A stretch of 64,000 bases of DNA from Alphaproteobacteria bacterium (GTDB lineage: Bacteria; Pseudomonadota; Alphaproteobacteria; Micavibrionales; Micavibrionaceae): positions 124,001-188,000 of the forward strand of contig JADLAT010000017.1 in assembly GCA_020848095.1 (NCBI GenBank). The letters are read 5' to 3'. Positions 24,315 to 32,450 of the stretch are shown piece after piece. Position 1 is the first letter of the stretch. Every line of letters begins with the position of its first letter. The notes beneath the pieces are model-generated. The model saw only the letters and a list, made by a program, of their open reading frames with translations, did not search any database and was not told the origin of the DNA. Both the position numbers and the translations under genes were made by a program.

Positions 24315-25300
24315 GCGGTACTCTCCAGAATTTTGGGGATTTTGAAATTAACATTTTCCTGCGTGATGGCGATCTCTCGAATAGTAACATCAAAACGCGC
24401 TTTCGCGGCGGTTATGACCTCATCCACCAGCTTTTCTGGAGCCGATGCCCCTGCGGTAATGCCCAAGGTTCGCACGCCCTCCAGCCATTGCCAGTCAATC
24501 TCCGATGCCCGCTGGACCAGTATGGATTTCGCGCAACCATGAATAGAGGCGACCTCAACCAGCCGGTTGGAATTGGAAGAATTAGGCGCGCCGATCACAA
24601 TCAGCGCGTCACATTCAGGTGCAACCGTCTTGACCGCCGCCTGCCGGTTTGTGGTGGCATAGCAGATATCTTCCTTATGCGGGCCTTGAATATGGGGGTA
24701 GCGGGTTTTAAGCGCCTCCACAATTTCCGCCGTATCATCAACCGACAGCGTTGTTTGTGTGCAATAAGCCAGTTTTTCAGGGTCAAGAATGACGGGTGCT
24801 TCCGGAAGGCCTATCTTTTCGATATCCTTAAGCGTCTCCACCAAAATCACAGCGCCGGGCGGAAGCTGTCCCATCGTGCCCACAACTTCCGGATGCCCGG
24901 CATGGCCGATCAGGATAATCTGGCATCCCTGCCGCTGATAGCGCTCGGCCTCCCGGTGGACCTTGCTCACCAGCGGGCATGTGGCATCAATATAAAACAT
25001 CTCGCGCCCGCGCGCTTCTTCGGGAACGGCCTTGGGCACACCATGGGCGGAGAAAATCACAGGCCTTTGATCCCCCGCGCGGTCCGGCGGAATTTCATTC
25101 AGCTCTTCCACAAACACCGCGCCCTTGGCCTTGAGAGAATCCACGACAAAGCGGTTATGCACAATTTCATGGCGGACATAAACCGGCGGGCCGTATTTAT
25201 CCAGCGCCATTTCCACAATCTGGATGGCGCGGTCAACACCGGCGCAAAAACCGCGCGGCGCGGCCAATAAAATGGTCAAAGAAGGCTTGTTCATACTCAT
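24311..25300 (-). CDS. ispH: 4-hydroxy-3-methylbut-2-enyl diphosphate reductase
   Basis: Last enzyme of the MEP isoprenoid pathway, making IPP and DMAPP with a [4Fe-4S] cluster. 329 residues. Cluster ligands are in [32 protein letters not shown] and [12 protein letters not shown]. The substrate-binding segments [30 protein letters not shown] and [18 protein letters not shown] are all present. MSMN gives two possible starts two codons apart. First gene of the ispH / P-loop / rnhA operon, divergent from a lipoprotein gene. Confidence 0.97.
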   Translation of the reverse strand: MSMNKPSLTILLAAPRGFCAGVDRAIQIVEMALDKYGPPVYVRHEIVHNRFVVDSLKAKGAVFVEELNEIPPDRAGDQRPVIFSAHGVPKAVPEEARGREMFYIDATCPLVSKVHREAERYQRQGCQIILIGHAGHPEVVGTMGQLPPGAVILVETLKDIEKIGLPEAPVILDPEKLAYCTQTTLSVDDTAEIVEALKTRYPHIQGPHKEDICYATTNRQAAVKTVAPECDALIVIGAPNSSNSNRLVEVASIHGCAKSILVQRASEIDWQWLEGVRTLGITAGASAPEKLVDEVITAAKARFDVTIREIAITQENVNFKIPKILESTA

Positions 25301-25408
25301 GGTCCCTACATATAAGCAATTCTCAAATATAAATCCATGACTTGCTTTGACCTTTATGCTTCCGTAATCTGGGAGGTGAAAAATGCTCCTGCTGGATGGA
25401 ATAAATCT

Positions 25409-26164
25409 ATGAAAAACATCAGCCCTCTTACTCTGTGCCTGTGCCTGCTGATGCTGAGTTCATGCCGGACGGTTGGCGCCATGCTGGACGATCTCGATTC
25501 CATGAGCGTTCCCACGATTTCCATCAACCGGGAGCCGCGGATAGAGGATCTGGCCGAGAGCCATTCCTGCCCCGAGGTGCGCGTCATTGAAGAGCTGGGC
25601 ACTTATAATGAATTTTCCGACCCCGGACGAACCCGCGCGAATGAACTGGTTTCCCGCGTCACCATTTCCGGCACGAGAGTTTCCTGCCAGATGGATGCGC
25701 AGACCGCGATTGTGGATCTGAACGTGACCTTTCAAGGGGCTTTGGGGCCCGATGCCCGGCGCTCCAACGCTGAGAAGCCGTCTTTCACCTACCCGTTTTT
25801 TGTGGCCATCGCCTCACCGCAGGGGAAAATCATGGCCAAGGAGGTTTTTGCTGCCAGCATGAGCTACGGCGCCGGAGAAAACCAGCACACCTACCGGGAG
25901 AATATTCGCCAGATCATTCCTATTGAGAAAAATGAAAAAAGCGGACATTTCAAAATCCTGCTTGGCTTTCAACTGGCCGATGAGCAGCTCTCCTATAACC
26001 GCGCCGTTATAAAGGCGGAGAAGAAGAAAGCGCAGCAGCAAAAAGCGGCGAGCGCGCCCAAGCCAAAAGCTGTATCCGGGCCAAATCCCGCACAATCTTC
26101 CATTGAGCGTGAATCTCTCAAGGCGCAACCAACCAATCTTACCGGGGGGCATTGGGGCAGATGA
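25409..26164 (+). CDS. Putative lipoprotein of unknown function
   Basis: 251 residues from the ATG at 25409; the frame is open upstream but the signal sequence begins here. [20 protein letters not shown] is a lipoprotein signal with lipobox LSSC. The mature part contains [31 protein letters not shown] and [14 protein letters not shown], then a strand-rich domain. It ends in a Lys/Ala/Pro-rich tail ([20 protein letters not shown]). No family name is certain, though similar lipoproteins occur in alphaproteobacteria. Its stop overlaps the gmhA start (ATGA), implying coupling. Confidence 0.78.
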   Translation: MKNISPLTLCLCLLMLSSCRTVGAMLDDLDSMSVPTISINREPRIEDLAESHSCPEVRVIEELGTYNEFSDPGRTRANELVSRVTISGTRVSCQMDAQTAIVDLNVTFQGALGPDARRSNAEKPSFTYPFFVAIASPQGKIMAKEVFAASMSYGAGENQHTYRENIRQIIPIEKNEKSGHFKILLGFQLADEQLSYNRAVIKAEKKKAQQQKAASAPKPKAVSGPNPAQSSIERESLKAQPTNLTGGHWGR

Positions 26165-26748
26165 GTGATTTTGACCTCGACACCTTCTGGGACACTGAAA
26201 GCCGGGAGCATCAGGACGTGGCTGCTGCGAGCTTTGCCACGCTGAGAAATGAATTTTCCGCCATGCTGGAGGCCTGCACCGCAGCCATACAAAACGGCGG
26301 AAAGATTTTATTCTTCGGCAATGGCGGCAGCGCGGCTGATGCGCAACATCTGGCGACCGAACTTACTGTGCGCTATACAAAAAACCGCCCCCCCATTGCG
26401 GCTATTGCCCTGACCACCGACAGCTCTACGCTGACAGCTATTGGCAATGATTTCGGGTTTGAGCATTTATTCGCCCGGCAGGTCGAGGCCATCGCCCGGC
26501 CCGGCGATGTCGCCATCGGGATCAGCACTTCTGGCACCAGCGCCAATGTTCTAAACGGTTTGAAAGCCGCGCGGGCGGCGGGCGCTGCGACCATAGGCCT
26601 CTCAGGCCGCGATGGCGGAAAAATGGCGGACTTTTGCGACATATTGCTTATAATCCCCTCCTCCACCACGGCGCGGATACAGGAAATGCACATCACGCTG
26701 GGGCAGATGCTCTGCGGGGCGCTCGAACAAAGACTGGGCCTGGCCTAA
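26161..26748 (+). CDS. gmhA: Sedoheptulose-7-phosphate isomerase
   Basis: Converts sedoheptulose 7-phosphate to D-glycero-D-manno-heptose 7-phosphate for the LPS inner core. 195 residues from the ATG overlapping the lipoprotein stop. The SIS domain is clear: KILFFGNGGSAADAQHLATE, ALTTDSSTLTAIGNDFGFEH and AIGISTSGTSANVLNGLKAA. The catalytic Glu and His are in QHLATELTVR and IQEMHITLGQMLCG. Other heptose-pathway genes (hldE, gmhB) are not in the window. It is tail-to-tail with pepP. Confidence 0.93.
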   Translation: MSDFDLDTFWDTESREHQDVAAASFATLRNEFSAMLEACTAAIQNGGKILFFGNGGSAADAQHLATELTVRYTKNRPPIAAIALTTDSSTLTAIGNDFGFEHLFARQVEAIARPGDVAIGISTSGTSANVLNGLKAARAAGAATIGLSGRDGGKMADFCDILLIIPSSTTARIQEMHITLGQMLCGALEQRLGLA

Positions 26749-26756
26749 GCTCTACC

Positions 26757-28574
26757 TTATAAGGGCCGCGTCTGCGTCCGCAGCCATGTTTTGGTTTCCG
26801 GGTCCAAAAGCGGGGCCAGCTTCTCATAGACTTCCAGATGATAGGAATCGAGCCATGCACGCTCGGCGTCGGTCAACATCGCGGCTTCAATCAAGCGCCG
26901 ATCTATAGGGGCCAGCGTCACCGTTTCAAAGCGCAGCATTTGCGCGCCCGTTTCCCTGCACAGCTCCGCCTCCCGCACGAGGACCAGACTTTCAATGCGG
27001 ATACCGTATGCGCCCTCCTTATAATAGCCCGGCTCGTTCGAGAGCAGCATCCCGGATTTCAGTGCGTCCTTCCCGCGCGGAGAAATGCTTGCGGCGGCCT
27101 CATGTACACCCAGGTAACACCCCACGCCATGCCCTGTGCCATGCGCGAAATCCAGCCCCTCCCGCCAGAGCGGCTGACGCGCCAGCGCGTCAATCTGCGC
27201 GCCGGTTGTGCCCTCCGGAAAATGCGCCCGCGCCAGCGCGATATGCCCTTGCAGGACCAGCGTAAAATGCCGCCGCATCTCCGGCGTGGGCGAGCCGATG
27301 GCCAGCGTGCGCGTAATATCCGTTGTGCCGTAAACCGCATCCTCTGCGTATTGCCCGCCACTATCGACCAGCAGCAGTCCCGGCGGCGTAATCACGGCGT
27401 TGCTTTGTTCATCCGCGCGGTAATGCACAATAGCGCCATTGGCCGCAAAACCGGCTATGGTGCTGAAACTATCACCCTTGAAGGATGATCTCTCCTGACG
27501 AAACGCCCGTAATTTTTCCTCGGCGGATATTTCGCTCTGCCCGCCCTTCGGCGCTTCGCTGTCCAGCCAGCGCAGAAATTTTACGATTGCCACGCCATCT
27601 TGCACATGCGCCTTGCGAATGGCCTCTTGCTCCGCGCCGCTCTTGATCGCCTTAGGCGCGATACACGGGTCATTCCTGTCAATCACGCGCGCGCCTGCTG
27701 TCTCCAGATGCGTTAAAACGGCCTGCGACACATGCGCAAAATCCAGCGCGACCGGGAGATTTTGCGCATGTGCTTCCCGCGCCAGTGCATGCAGTACGGA
27801 TAAAAATGCCTGCGGCTCCACAATCTCCGCCTCGCCCTTTATATGCGCCAGAATATCGGCGGGGCATTTTTCGGCCTCCACCACCAAGGAGACAGGCCGG
27901 ACTTCCTCCGCATAAATCACCGCGCGGCACAGCGCCACGGGCAGGAACTCAACATCGCCGCCCCGGATATTCAACAGCCAGCATACAGAATCGGGCAGCG
28001 TCAAAACGCTCGCAAAAGCGCCTTGGTCCCGCAGCGTCTGCGCAATGTGTTTTTTCTTTTGCGCGAGAGTTTTTCCGGCGATGTGTTCAGGGAAAATTTC
28101 AAGATTCCGACCTGGCGATTCTGGCCGGTCCTGCGTCCATATCTCATCCAGCGGGTTGGGCACGGCGGGCGTCAGCGTAATTTTACGGGCGCTCAAAGCC
28201 GATTGGAGTTTTTCAATCTGCCGGGGGGTATGCAGCCACGGATCATACCCGATGCGCGCCCCCTCCGGCGCATTTGAAATCAGCCAGTTCTCCGGGCCTT
28301 CCTTTACCGAATCCCCGGTTTCAAAGAAATCGGGGTCCGTCTGCGCCTTGAGCTGAATCGTATAGCGCCCGTCACTCATCAGCACGGCTTTTTCAGCCAG
28401 AACAACGGCAATTCCGGCGGACCCGGTAAACCCGGTGAGAAATTTCAAACGCTCGGCACGGGGCGGAACGAATTCGCCCTGAAACTCATCTGCGCGCGGA
28501 ATGATAAAGCCCTCCAGATTCTGGGTCTTCATTTGCGCCCGCAGCGCCCGCATTTTTTCTTCTGTCCTCTTCAT
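26757..28574 (-). CDS. Xaa-Pro aminopeptidase (M24B)
   Basis: Removes N-terminal residues preceding proline. 605 residues from the ATG at 28574 (MKRTEEKMRALRAQMKTQNL, with AGAGG upstream); the longer frame adds 36 doubtful residues. It is the large form: two creatinase-like N-terminal domains (GFIIPRADEFQGEFVP, RIGYDPWLHTPRQIE) and the M24 domain. The dinuclear-metal ligands lie in LLVDSGGQYAEDAVYGTTD, the His in AHGTGHGVGCYLGVHE, and Glu in LSNEPGYYKEGAYGIRIES. The C-terminal M24_C segment is also present. It is probably cytoplasmic. Confidence 0.94.
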   Translation of the reverse strand: MKRTEEKMRALRAQMKTQNLEGFIIPRADEFQGEFVPPRAERLKFLTGFTGSAGIAVVLAEKAVLMSDGRYTIQLKAQTDPDFFETGDSVKEGPENWLISNAPEGARIGYDPWLHTPRQIEKLQSALSARKITLTPAVPNPLDEIWTQDRPESPGRNLEIFPEHIAGKTLAQKKKHIAQTLRDQGAFASVLTLPDSVCWLLNIRGGDVEFLPVALCRAVIYAEEVRPVSLVVEAEKCPADILAHIKGEAEIVEPQAFLSVLHALAREAHAQNLPVALDFAHVSQAVLTHLETAGARVIDRNDPCIAPKAIKSGAEQEAIRKAHVQDGVAIVKFLRWLDSEAPKGGQSEISAEEKLRAFRQERSSFKGDSFSTIAGFAANGAIVHYRADEQSNAVITPPGLLLVDSGGQYAEDAVYGTTDITRTLAIGSPTPEMRRHFTLVLQGHIALARAHFPEGTTGAQIDALARQPLWREGLDFAHGTGHGVGCYLGVHEAAASISPRGKDALKSGMLLSNEPGYYKEGAYGIRIESLVLVREAELCRETGAQMLRFETVTLAPIDRRLIEAAMLTDAERAWLDSYHLEVYEKLAPLLDPETKTWLRTQTRPL

Positions 28575-28714
28575 AGCCTCTATTCTGGCGTGGCGAGGTT
28601 CAATTTGCCAGCGTTTACATTCTTGAAATGAAATTTCATCACGATCATAGTATAAGCTATGCAGTGCATGCCTTGTTTTCACGCCTGCTCTTTTAATGTT
28701 GGAGAAACATTTTC

Positions 28715-29164
28715 ATGCCGTATCTTCTTTTGGTTATCGGCGCCTTGCTTGGTCTGTATGCGTTTTACCGGTTTTTTCTGGTTGCGAATGTGCAGCAGAT
28801 CAAAGCCCTGTTTTTATCCATGGCCCTGCTTGTGCTGGGTGCGGCCTTATTCTTTATGGCCGTGACGGGGCGGCTTCCGGCGGCGTTGGCGCTGCTGGTG
28901 GCGATGGCGCCTGTGGCCAATGCGCTTTTCCGGCAATGGCGGCCAGTAGAAAAAAGCGCACCGGCGGCGGCACCCACCTCGGAGATCAGCTCCAGAGCCG
29001 AGGCGCTCGCCGTTCTGGGCTTGAAAGAGGATGCGCAGGAAGAAGAAATCCAGTTGGCCTATAAAAAACTGATGCAAAAATTTCATCCCGACCGCGAAGG
29101 TTCGCAATGGATGGCCAGCCGGCTTAATCAGGCCCGTGATATCCTGCTGGGTAAAAACCATTAG
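28715..29164 (+). CDS. Membrane-anchored DnaJ-domain protein
   Basis: 149 residues with TGGAGAAAC before the ATG. Two or three hydrophobic helices come first (MPYLLLVIGALLGLYAFYRF, LFLSMALLVLGAALFFMAVT, AALALLVAMAPVANALF). A linker follows, then a C-terminal J domain: EALAVLGLKEDAQEEEIQLA, KLMQKFHPDREGSQWMA with the HPD tripeptide, and LNQARDILLG. This layout is typical of alphaproteobacterial TIM14/DjlA-like cochaperones that stimulate DnaK at the membrane. The client is unknown. It lies divergent from pepP and upstream of galU. Confidence 0.88.
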   Translation: MPYLLLVIGALLGLYAFYRFFLVANVQQIKALFLSMALLVLGAALFFMAVTGRLPAALALLVAMAPVANALFRQWRPVEKSAPAAAPTSEISSRAEALAVLGLKEDAQEEEIQLAYKKLMQKFHPDREGSQWMASRLNQARDILLGKNH

Positions 29165-29235
29165 GCCAGCTTGCCAAAAGCCTTAAAAACTGCCAAAAAT
29201 TCAATATGCCTATCAACAACATAAAAAGATTCCCC

Positions 29236-30156
29236 ATGAACACAAATCTGAAACGCCCGATCCGCAAAGCCGTTTTTCCTGTTGCTGGGCTTGGCACGCG
29301 TTTTTTGCCGGCGACCAAAGTCATGCCCAAAGAGATGCTGCCGATCAATGACCGCCCCTTGATTCAGCATGTGTTCGAAGAAGCGCGCGAGGCGGGGATT
29401 GAGGAGTTTCTCTTTATCACCGGGCGGCATAAAAACATGCTGGAGGAGCATTTTGATTTCCAGCCGGAGCTGGAGGATACGCTCAAATCGCGCGGTAAAA
29501 CCGATATGCTTGAGAAAGTCAAAAGCTCGGAAATGCCCGCCGGGGCGCTGTTCCTGACGCGCCAGCCCCGCCCCTTGGGGCTGGGTCATGCCGTATGGTG
29601 CGCGCAAAAACTGGTGGGGGATGAGCCCTTTGCCGTTTTGCTGCCCGATGTTTTAATTCACGCCAAGACCGGCTGCCTCAAACAGATGGTTGATCTCTAC
29701 GCCGAGTATGGCGGCAACCTCATCGCGGTGGAGGATGTGCCGCGCGCGGAGACTTCCAAATACGGGATCGTTGATACCGGCGGGGACCATAGCGCCGCCA
29801 TGCCGGTCAAAGGCCTCGTTGAAAAACCCAACCCGGAGGACGCTCCCTCCACGCTTTCCGTGATCGGGCGCTATATCCTCCAGCCGGAAATATTTGCGCA
29901 TCTGGCTGCTTTTGAAACCGGGGCCGGCGGGGAAATCCAGCTCACCGATGCCATGGCCAGACTTATCAATACCCAGCCCTTCCACGCCATGCGCTTTGAT
30001 GGCAAAAGCTATGATTGCGGCAGCCGTCTGGGCTTTATAGAGGCTAATCTTGCCTATGCACTGGCCGATTCTGAAATCGGCGGCGATGTTCAGCGTATTC
30101 TTGGTGAAATCAATGAAAACCTGACCGGCAAGGCCTCTATCAAAGCGGTCTCCTGA
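29236..30156 (+). CDS. galU: UTP--glucose-1-phosphate uridylyltransferase
   Basis: Makes UDP-glucose for surface polysaccharides. 306 residues from MNTNLKRPIRKAVFPVAGLG; an ATG ten codons upstream is a weaker alternative. The nucleotidyltransferase motif GLGTRFLPATKVMPKEMLP is intact. IEEFLFITGRHKNMLEEHFD, RQPRPLGLGHAVWCAQ, FAVLLPDVLI and RYILQPEIFAHL are canonical GalU blocks. It is followed by phosphomannomutase/phosphoglucomutase, which would supply its glucose 1-phosphate, so the two act in one route. Confidence 0.96.
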   Translation: MNTNLKRPIRKAVFPVAGLGTRFLPATKVMPKEMLPINDRPLIQHVFEEAREAGIEEFLFITGRHKNMLEEHFDFQPELEDTLKSRGKTDMLEKVKSSEMPAGALFLTRQPRPLGLGHAVWCAQKLVGDEPFAVLLPDVLIHAKTGCLKQMVDLYAEYGGNLIAVEDVPRAETSKYGIVDTGGDHSAAMPVKGLVEKPNPEDAPSTLSVIGRYILQPEIFAHLAAFETGAGGEIQLTDAMARLINTQPFHAMRFDGKSYDCGSRLGFIEANLAYALADSEIGGDVQRILGEINENLTGKASIKAVS

Positions 30157-30212
30157 AATAATGTGAGGCTTCTAAAAAAATCGACACCGAAACCCCATCG
30201 AGCAAAACGCCC

Positions 30213-31634
30213 TTGACCCGCATTCCGCCTTCCCGTCATGTTTTCTCGCCTACCATCTTGCGTGAATACGATATTCGCGGGCAGGTGGATATCAATCTCT
30301 GTACAAAAGATGCCTACGCGCTGGGGCTGGCTTATGGCAGCTTTGTACGGCGACAATCCCCCTCCGGCGGCCCCGTTACAATCTGCGCCGGCTATGATGG
30401 CCGCCTGTCCTCACCTGCACTGGTGGAGGCCCTGATCGAAGGGCTGCGCGCTTCCGGCTCCAATGTGGATGTGATCGGGCTTGGCCCCACGCCCATGCTG
30501 TATTTTTCCGTGAAAGATCGCGGCGCGGATGCGGGCATTATGGTCACCGGCTCTCACAACCCGGCTGATTACAATGGCTTTAAGATGATGCTGCAAAATG
30601 GTTCGGTATTTGGGGCGCGCATTCAGGAAATCGGGCGCATTGCTGCAGCGGGCGACTTTGAAAGCGGGTGGGGCGCGCTGCAGGAAATTGATGTTCGCCA
30701 TGAATACGTTCAAAGGCTCCTGAAGGACTACACCGGCACGCGCCCTTTGAAAATCGCGTGGGATTCCGGCAATGGTGCCGCCGGGGAAATCTTGCGGCTT
30801 TTGACGAACCATTTGCCCGGTGAGCATATTTTGCTCTTTGAGGAAATTGACGGGCGCTTTCCGAATCATCATCCTGATCCCACGGTTGATGAAAATATGG
30901 AGGCGCTACGCCAGACGGTGCTAAGGCAAGGTTGCGATCTGGGCATCGGTTTTGACGGTGACGGCGACCGGATCGGCGTTGTTGATGAGAATGGCGAAAT
31001 CATGCGCTGCGATATCCTCATGACCATCTATGCCAACGAGGTTTTGAAAACCCATCCCGGCGCGTCCATTATCGGGGATATCAAATGCTCGCAAGTGATG
31101 TTCGATGAAATTGCGCGGCTGGGCGGCAAGCCCGTCATGTGGAAAACGGGGCACTCCCTGATCAAAAGCAAGATGGCCGAGTTGCAAGCGCCACTGGGCG
31201 GAGAGCTTTCCGGTCATATTTCCTTTGCCGATAAATATTACGGTTTTGACGATGCGCTTTATTGCGCCATAAGGCTGCTGAACGATGTTTGTCGCGCGGG
31301 CGGCGGCCTTTCTACGCTGGTGAAAGATTTACCCAGGCTCTACAACACGCCGGAAATCCGTATCGAGATTGACGAAGCCCTTAAATTTGAAATTGTGCCC
31401 GCGCTCATAGAAAATCTAAAAAAAACGCTCCCTGCAAATATGACGATGAACGCTATTGATGGCGCGCGCGTGAGCGGCCCGGATGGCTGGTGGCTGCTGC
31501 GTCCCTCCAATACACAGGCCGCACTGGTTTTTCGCGTGGAAAGCACTACACCAGAGGGGCTGGCACGCCTTCGGGACATGGCCCTTCATGAAGTTGGAAA
31601 ACTCGGCTATAAATTAAACATTGCTGATTCATAA
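30213..31634 (+). CDS. Phosphomannomutase / phosphoglucomutase
   Basis: Interconverts hexose 6- and 1-phosphates for nucleotide-sugar synthesis. 473 residues as drawn. The catalytic phosphoserine loop is VTGSHNPADYNGFK. The metal-binding loop is GFDGDGDRIGVVDENG, the sugar-specificity loop GELSGHISFADKYYGFDDA, and the phosphate-binding loop RPSNTQAALVFRVEST. This is the AlgC/ManB group. The start shown is TTG, with no upstream ATG before an in-frame stop at 30159, so the N-terminus is uncertain. It forms a pair with galU. Confidence 0.94.
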   Translation: MTRIPPSRHVFSPTILREYDIRGQVDINLCTKDAYALGLAYGSFVRRQSPSGGPVTICAGYDGRLSSPALVEALIEGLRASGSNVDVIGLGPTPMLYFSVKDRGADAGIMVTGSHNPADYNGFKMMLQNGSVFGARIQEIGRIAAAGDFESGWGALQEIDVRHEYVQRLLKDYTGTRPLKIAWDSGNGAAGEILRLLTNHLPGEHILLFEEIDGRFPNHHPDPTVDENMEALRQTVLRQGCDLGIGFDGDGDRIGVVDENGEIMRCDILMTIYANEVLKTHPGASIIGDIKCSQVMFDEIARLGGKPVMWKTGHSLIKSKMAELQAPLGGELSGHISFADKYYGFDDALYCAIRLLNDVCRAGGGLSTLVKDLPRLYNTPEIRIEIDEALKFEIVPALIENLKKTLPANMTMNAIDGARVSGPDGWWLLRPSNTQAALVFRVESTTPEGLARLRDMALHEVGKLGYKLNIADS

Positions 31635-31652
31635 ACAAAAGGATTTAAACTT

Positions 31653-32315
31653 ATGGCCCCTCCCGACCGCAATGCCGTCACCATCGACACCGCTGTTCTT
31701 GAGCTTATGGCCTCTAAAATATGCCACGATCTTATTTCCCCGATCGGGGCGGTGAATAACGGCGTTGAATTTCTGGAAGATATGGGCGCGGATGCGGGCG
31801 AGGAAGTTACCGGGCTGATCGCCTATAGCGCGCAACAGGCCTCTGCAAAGCTTCAGGCCTACCGCATGGCCTATGGCGCGGGCGGCGCGGATGACACTAT
31901 AAAGCCGGAGGATGTGCATAAATCCATTCAGGCCATGGTGGGCGCGGATAAGAAGATTCGGCAGGAATGGGACCCCTACGGGGACCTGGGCTATGAAGAC
32001 CGGCCACAGGCCTTTGCCAAGATGCTGATCTGTGCGCTGCTGCTGGGGATGGAATGTCTGCCCAAAGGGGGAAGCTTGCATGTCGGCCCGGGTACGAAAA
32101 GCGGACAAACCGCCATTACGGCCCGTGGCGCAGATGCCAATATCCGCGGGCAGACCGCCAAGGCGCTCTCGCTGGAGATGCACCGCGATGTTCTTGAGCC
32201 AAAATATATTCACCCCTACATCACCGGCTTGCTTTCCAGAACTTACGGCTATCAAATTTCTATAAATACCGGCGAAAACGAATCAGTGGTCATAACACTG
32301 AACGCCCCAGCTTAA
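31653..32315 (+). CDS. chpT: Histidine phosphotransferase ChpT
   Basis: In Caulobacter ChpT relays phosphate from the hybrid kinase CckA to CtrA and CpdR. 220 residues. The dimerisation helix carries the phosphoacceptor His25 in SKICHDLISPIGAVNNGVE, an almost exact family signature. A degenerate ATPase-like domain follows (FAKMLICALLLGMECLPKGG, TITARGADANIRGQ-type segment, PYITGLLSRTYGYQI) and no ATP-binding N box is needed. AGGA precedes the ATG. It lies just upstream of the che cluster and 10.6 kb from ctrA on the same strand, so its likely partner is in the window. Confidence 0.93.
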   Translation: MAPPDRNAVTIDTAVLELMASKICHDLISPIGAVNNGVEFLEDMGADAGEEVTGLIAYSAQQASAKLQAYRMAYGAGGADDTIKPEDVHKSIQAMVGADKKIRQEWDPYGDLGYEDRPQAFAKMLICALLLGMECLPKGGSLHVGPGTKSGQTAITARGADANIRGQTAKALSLEMHRDVLEPKYIHPYITGLLSRTYGYQISINTGENESVVITLNAPA

Positions 32316-32450
32316 GCGGGATTCCATTACCCCAGAAAAACTGCGAATGATGCGTATTTTTGTATGCATTAACTGTTCTTTGGTATTTTTACTGTTAAAA
32401 ATAAGATACACTTGCGCGATGTGTTTTATGTACCAGGAGGGGACGAAAGC

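Noticed and set aside
32341..32450. CtrA or sigma54 sites upstream of cheA
   Set aside because: Two TTAA elements occur but 26 bases apart, and no -24/-12 pair was found.
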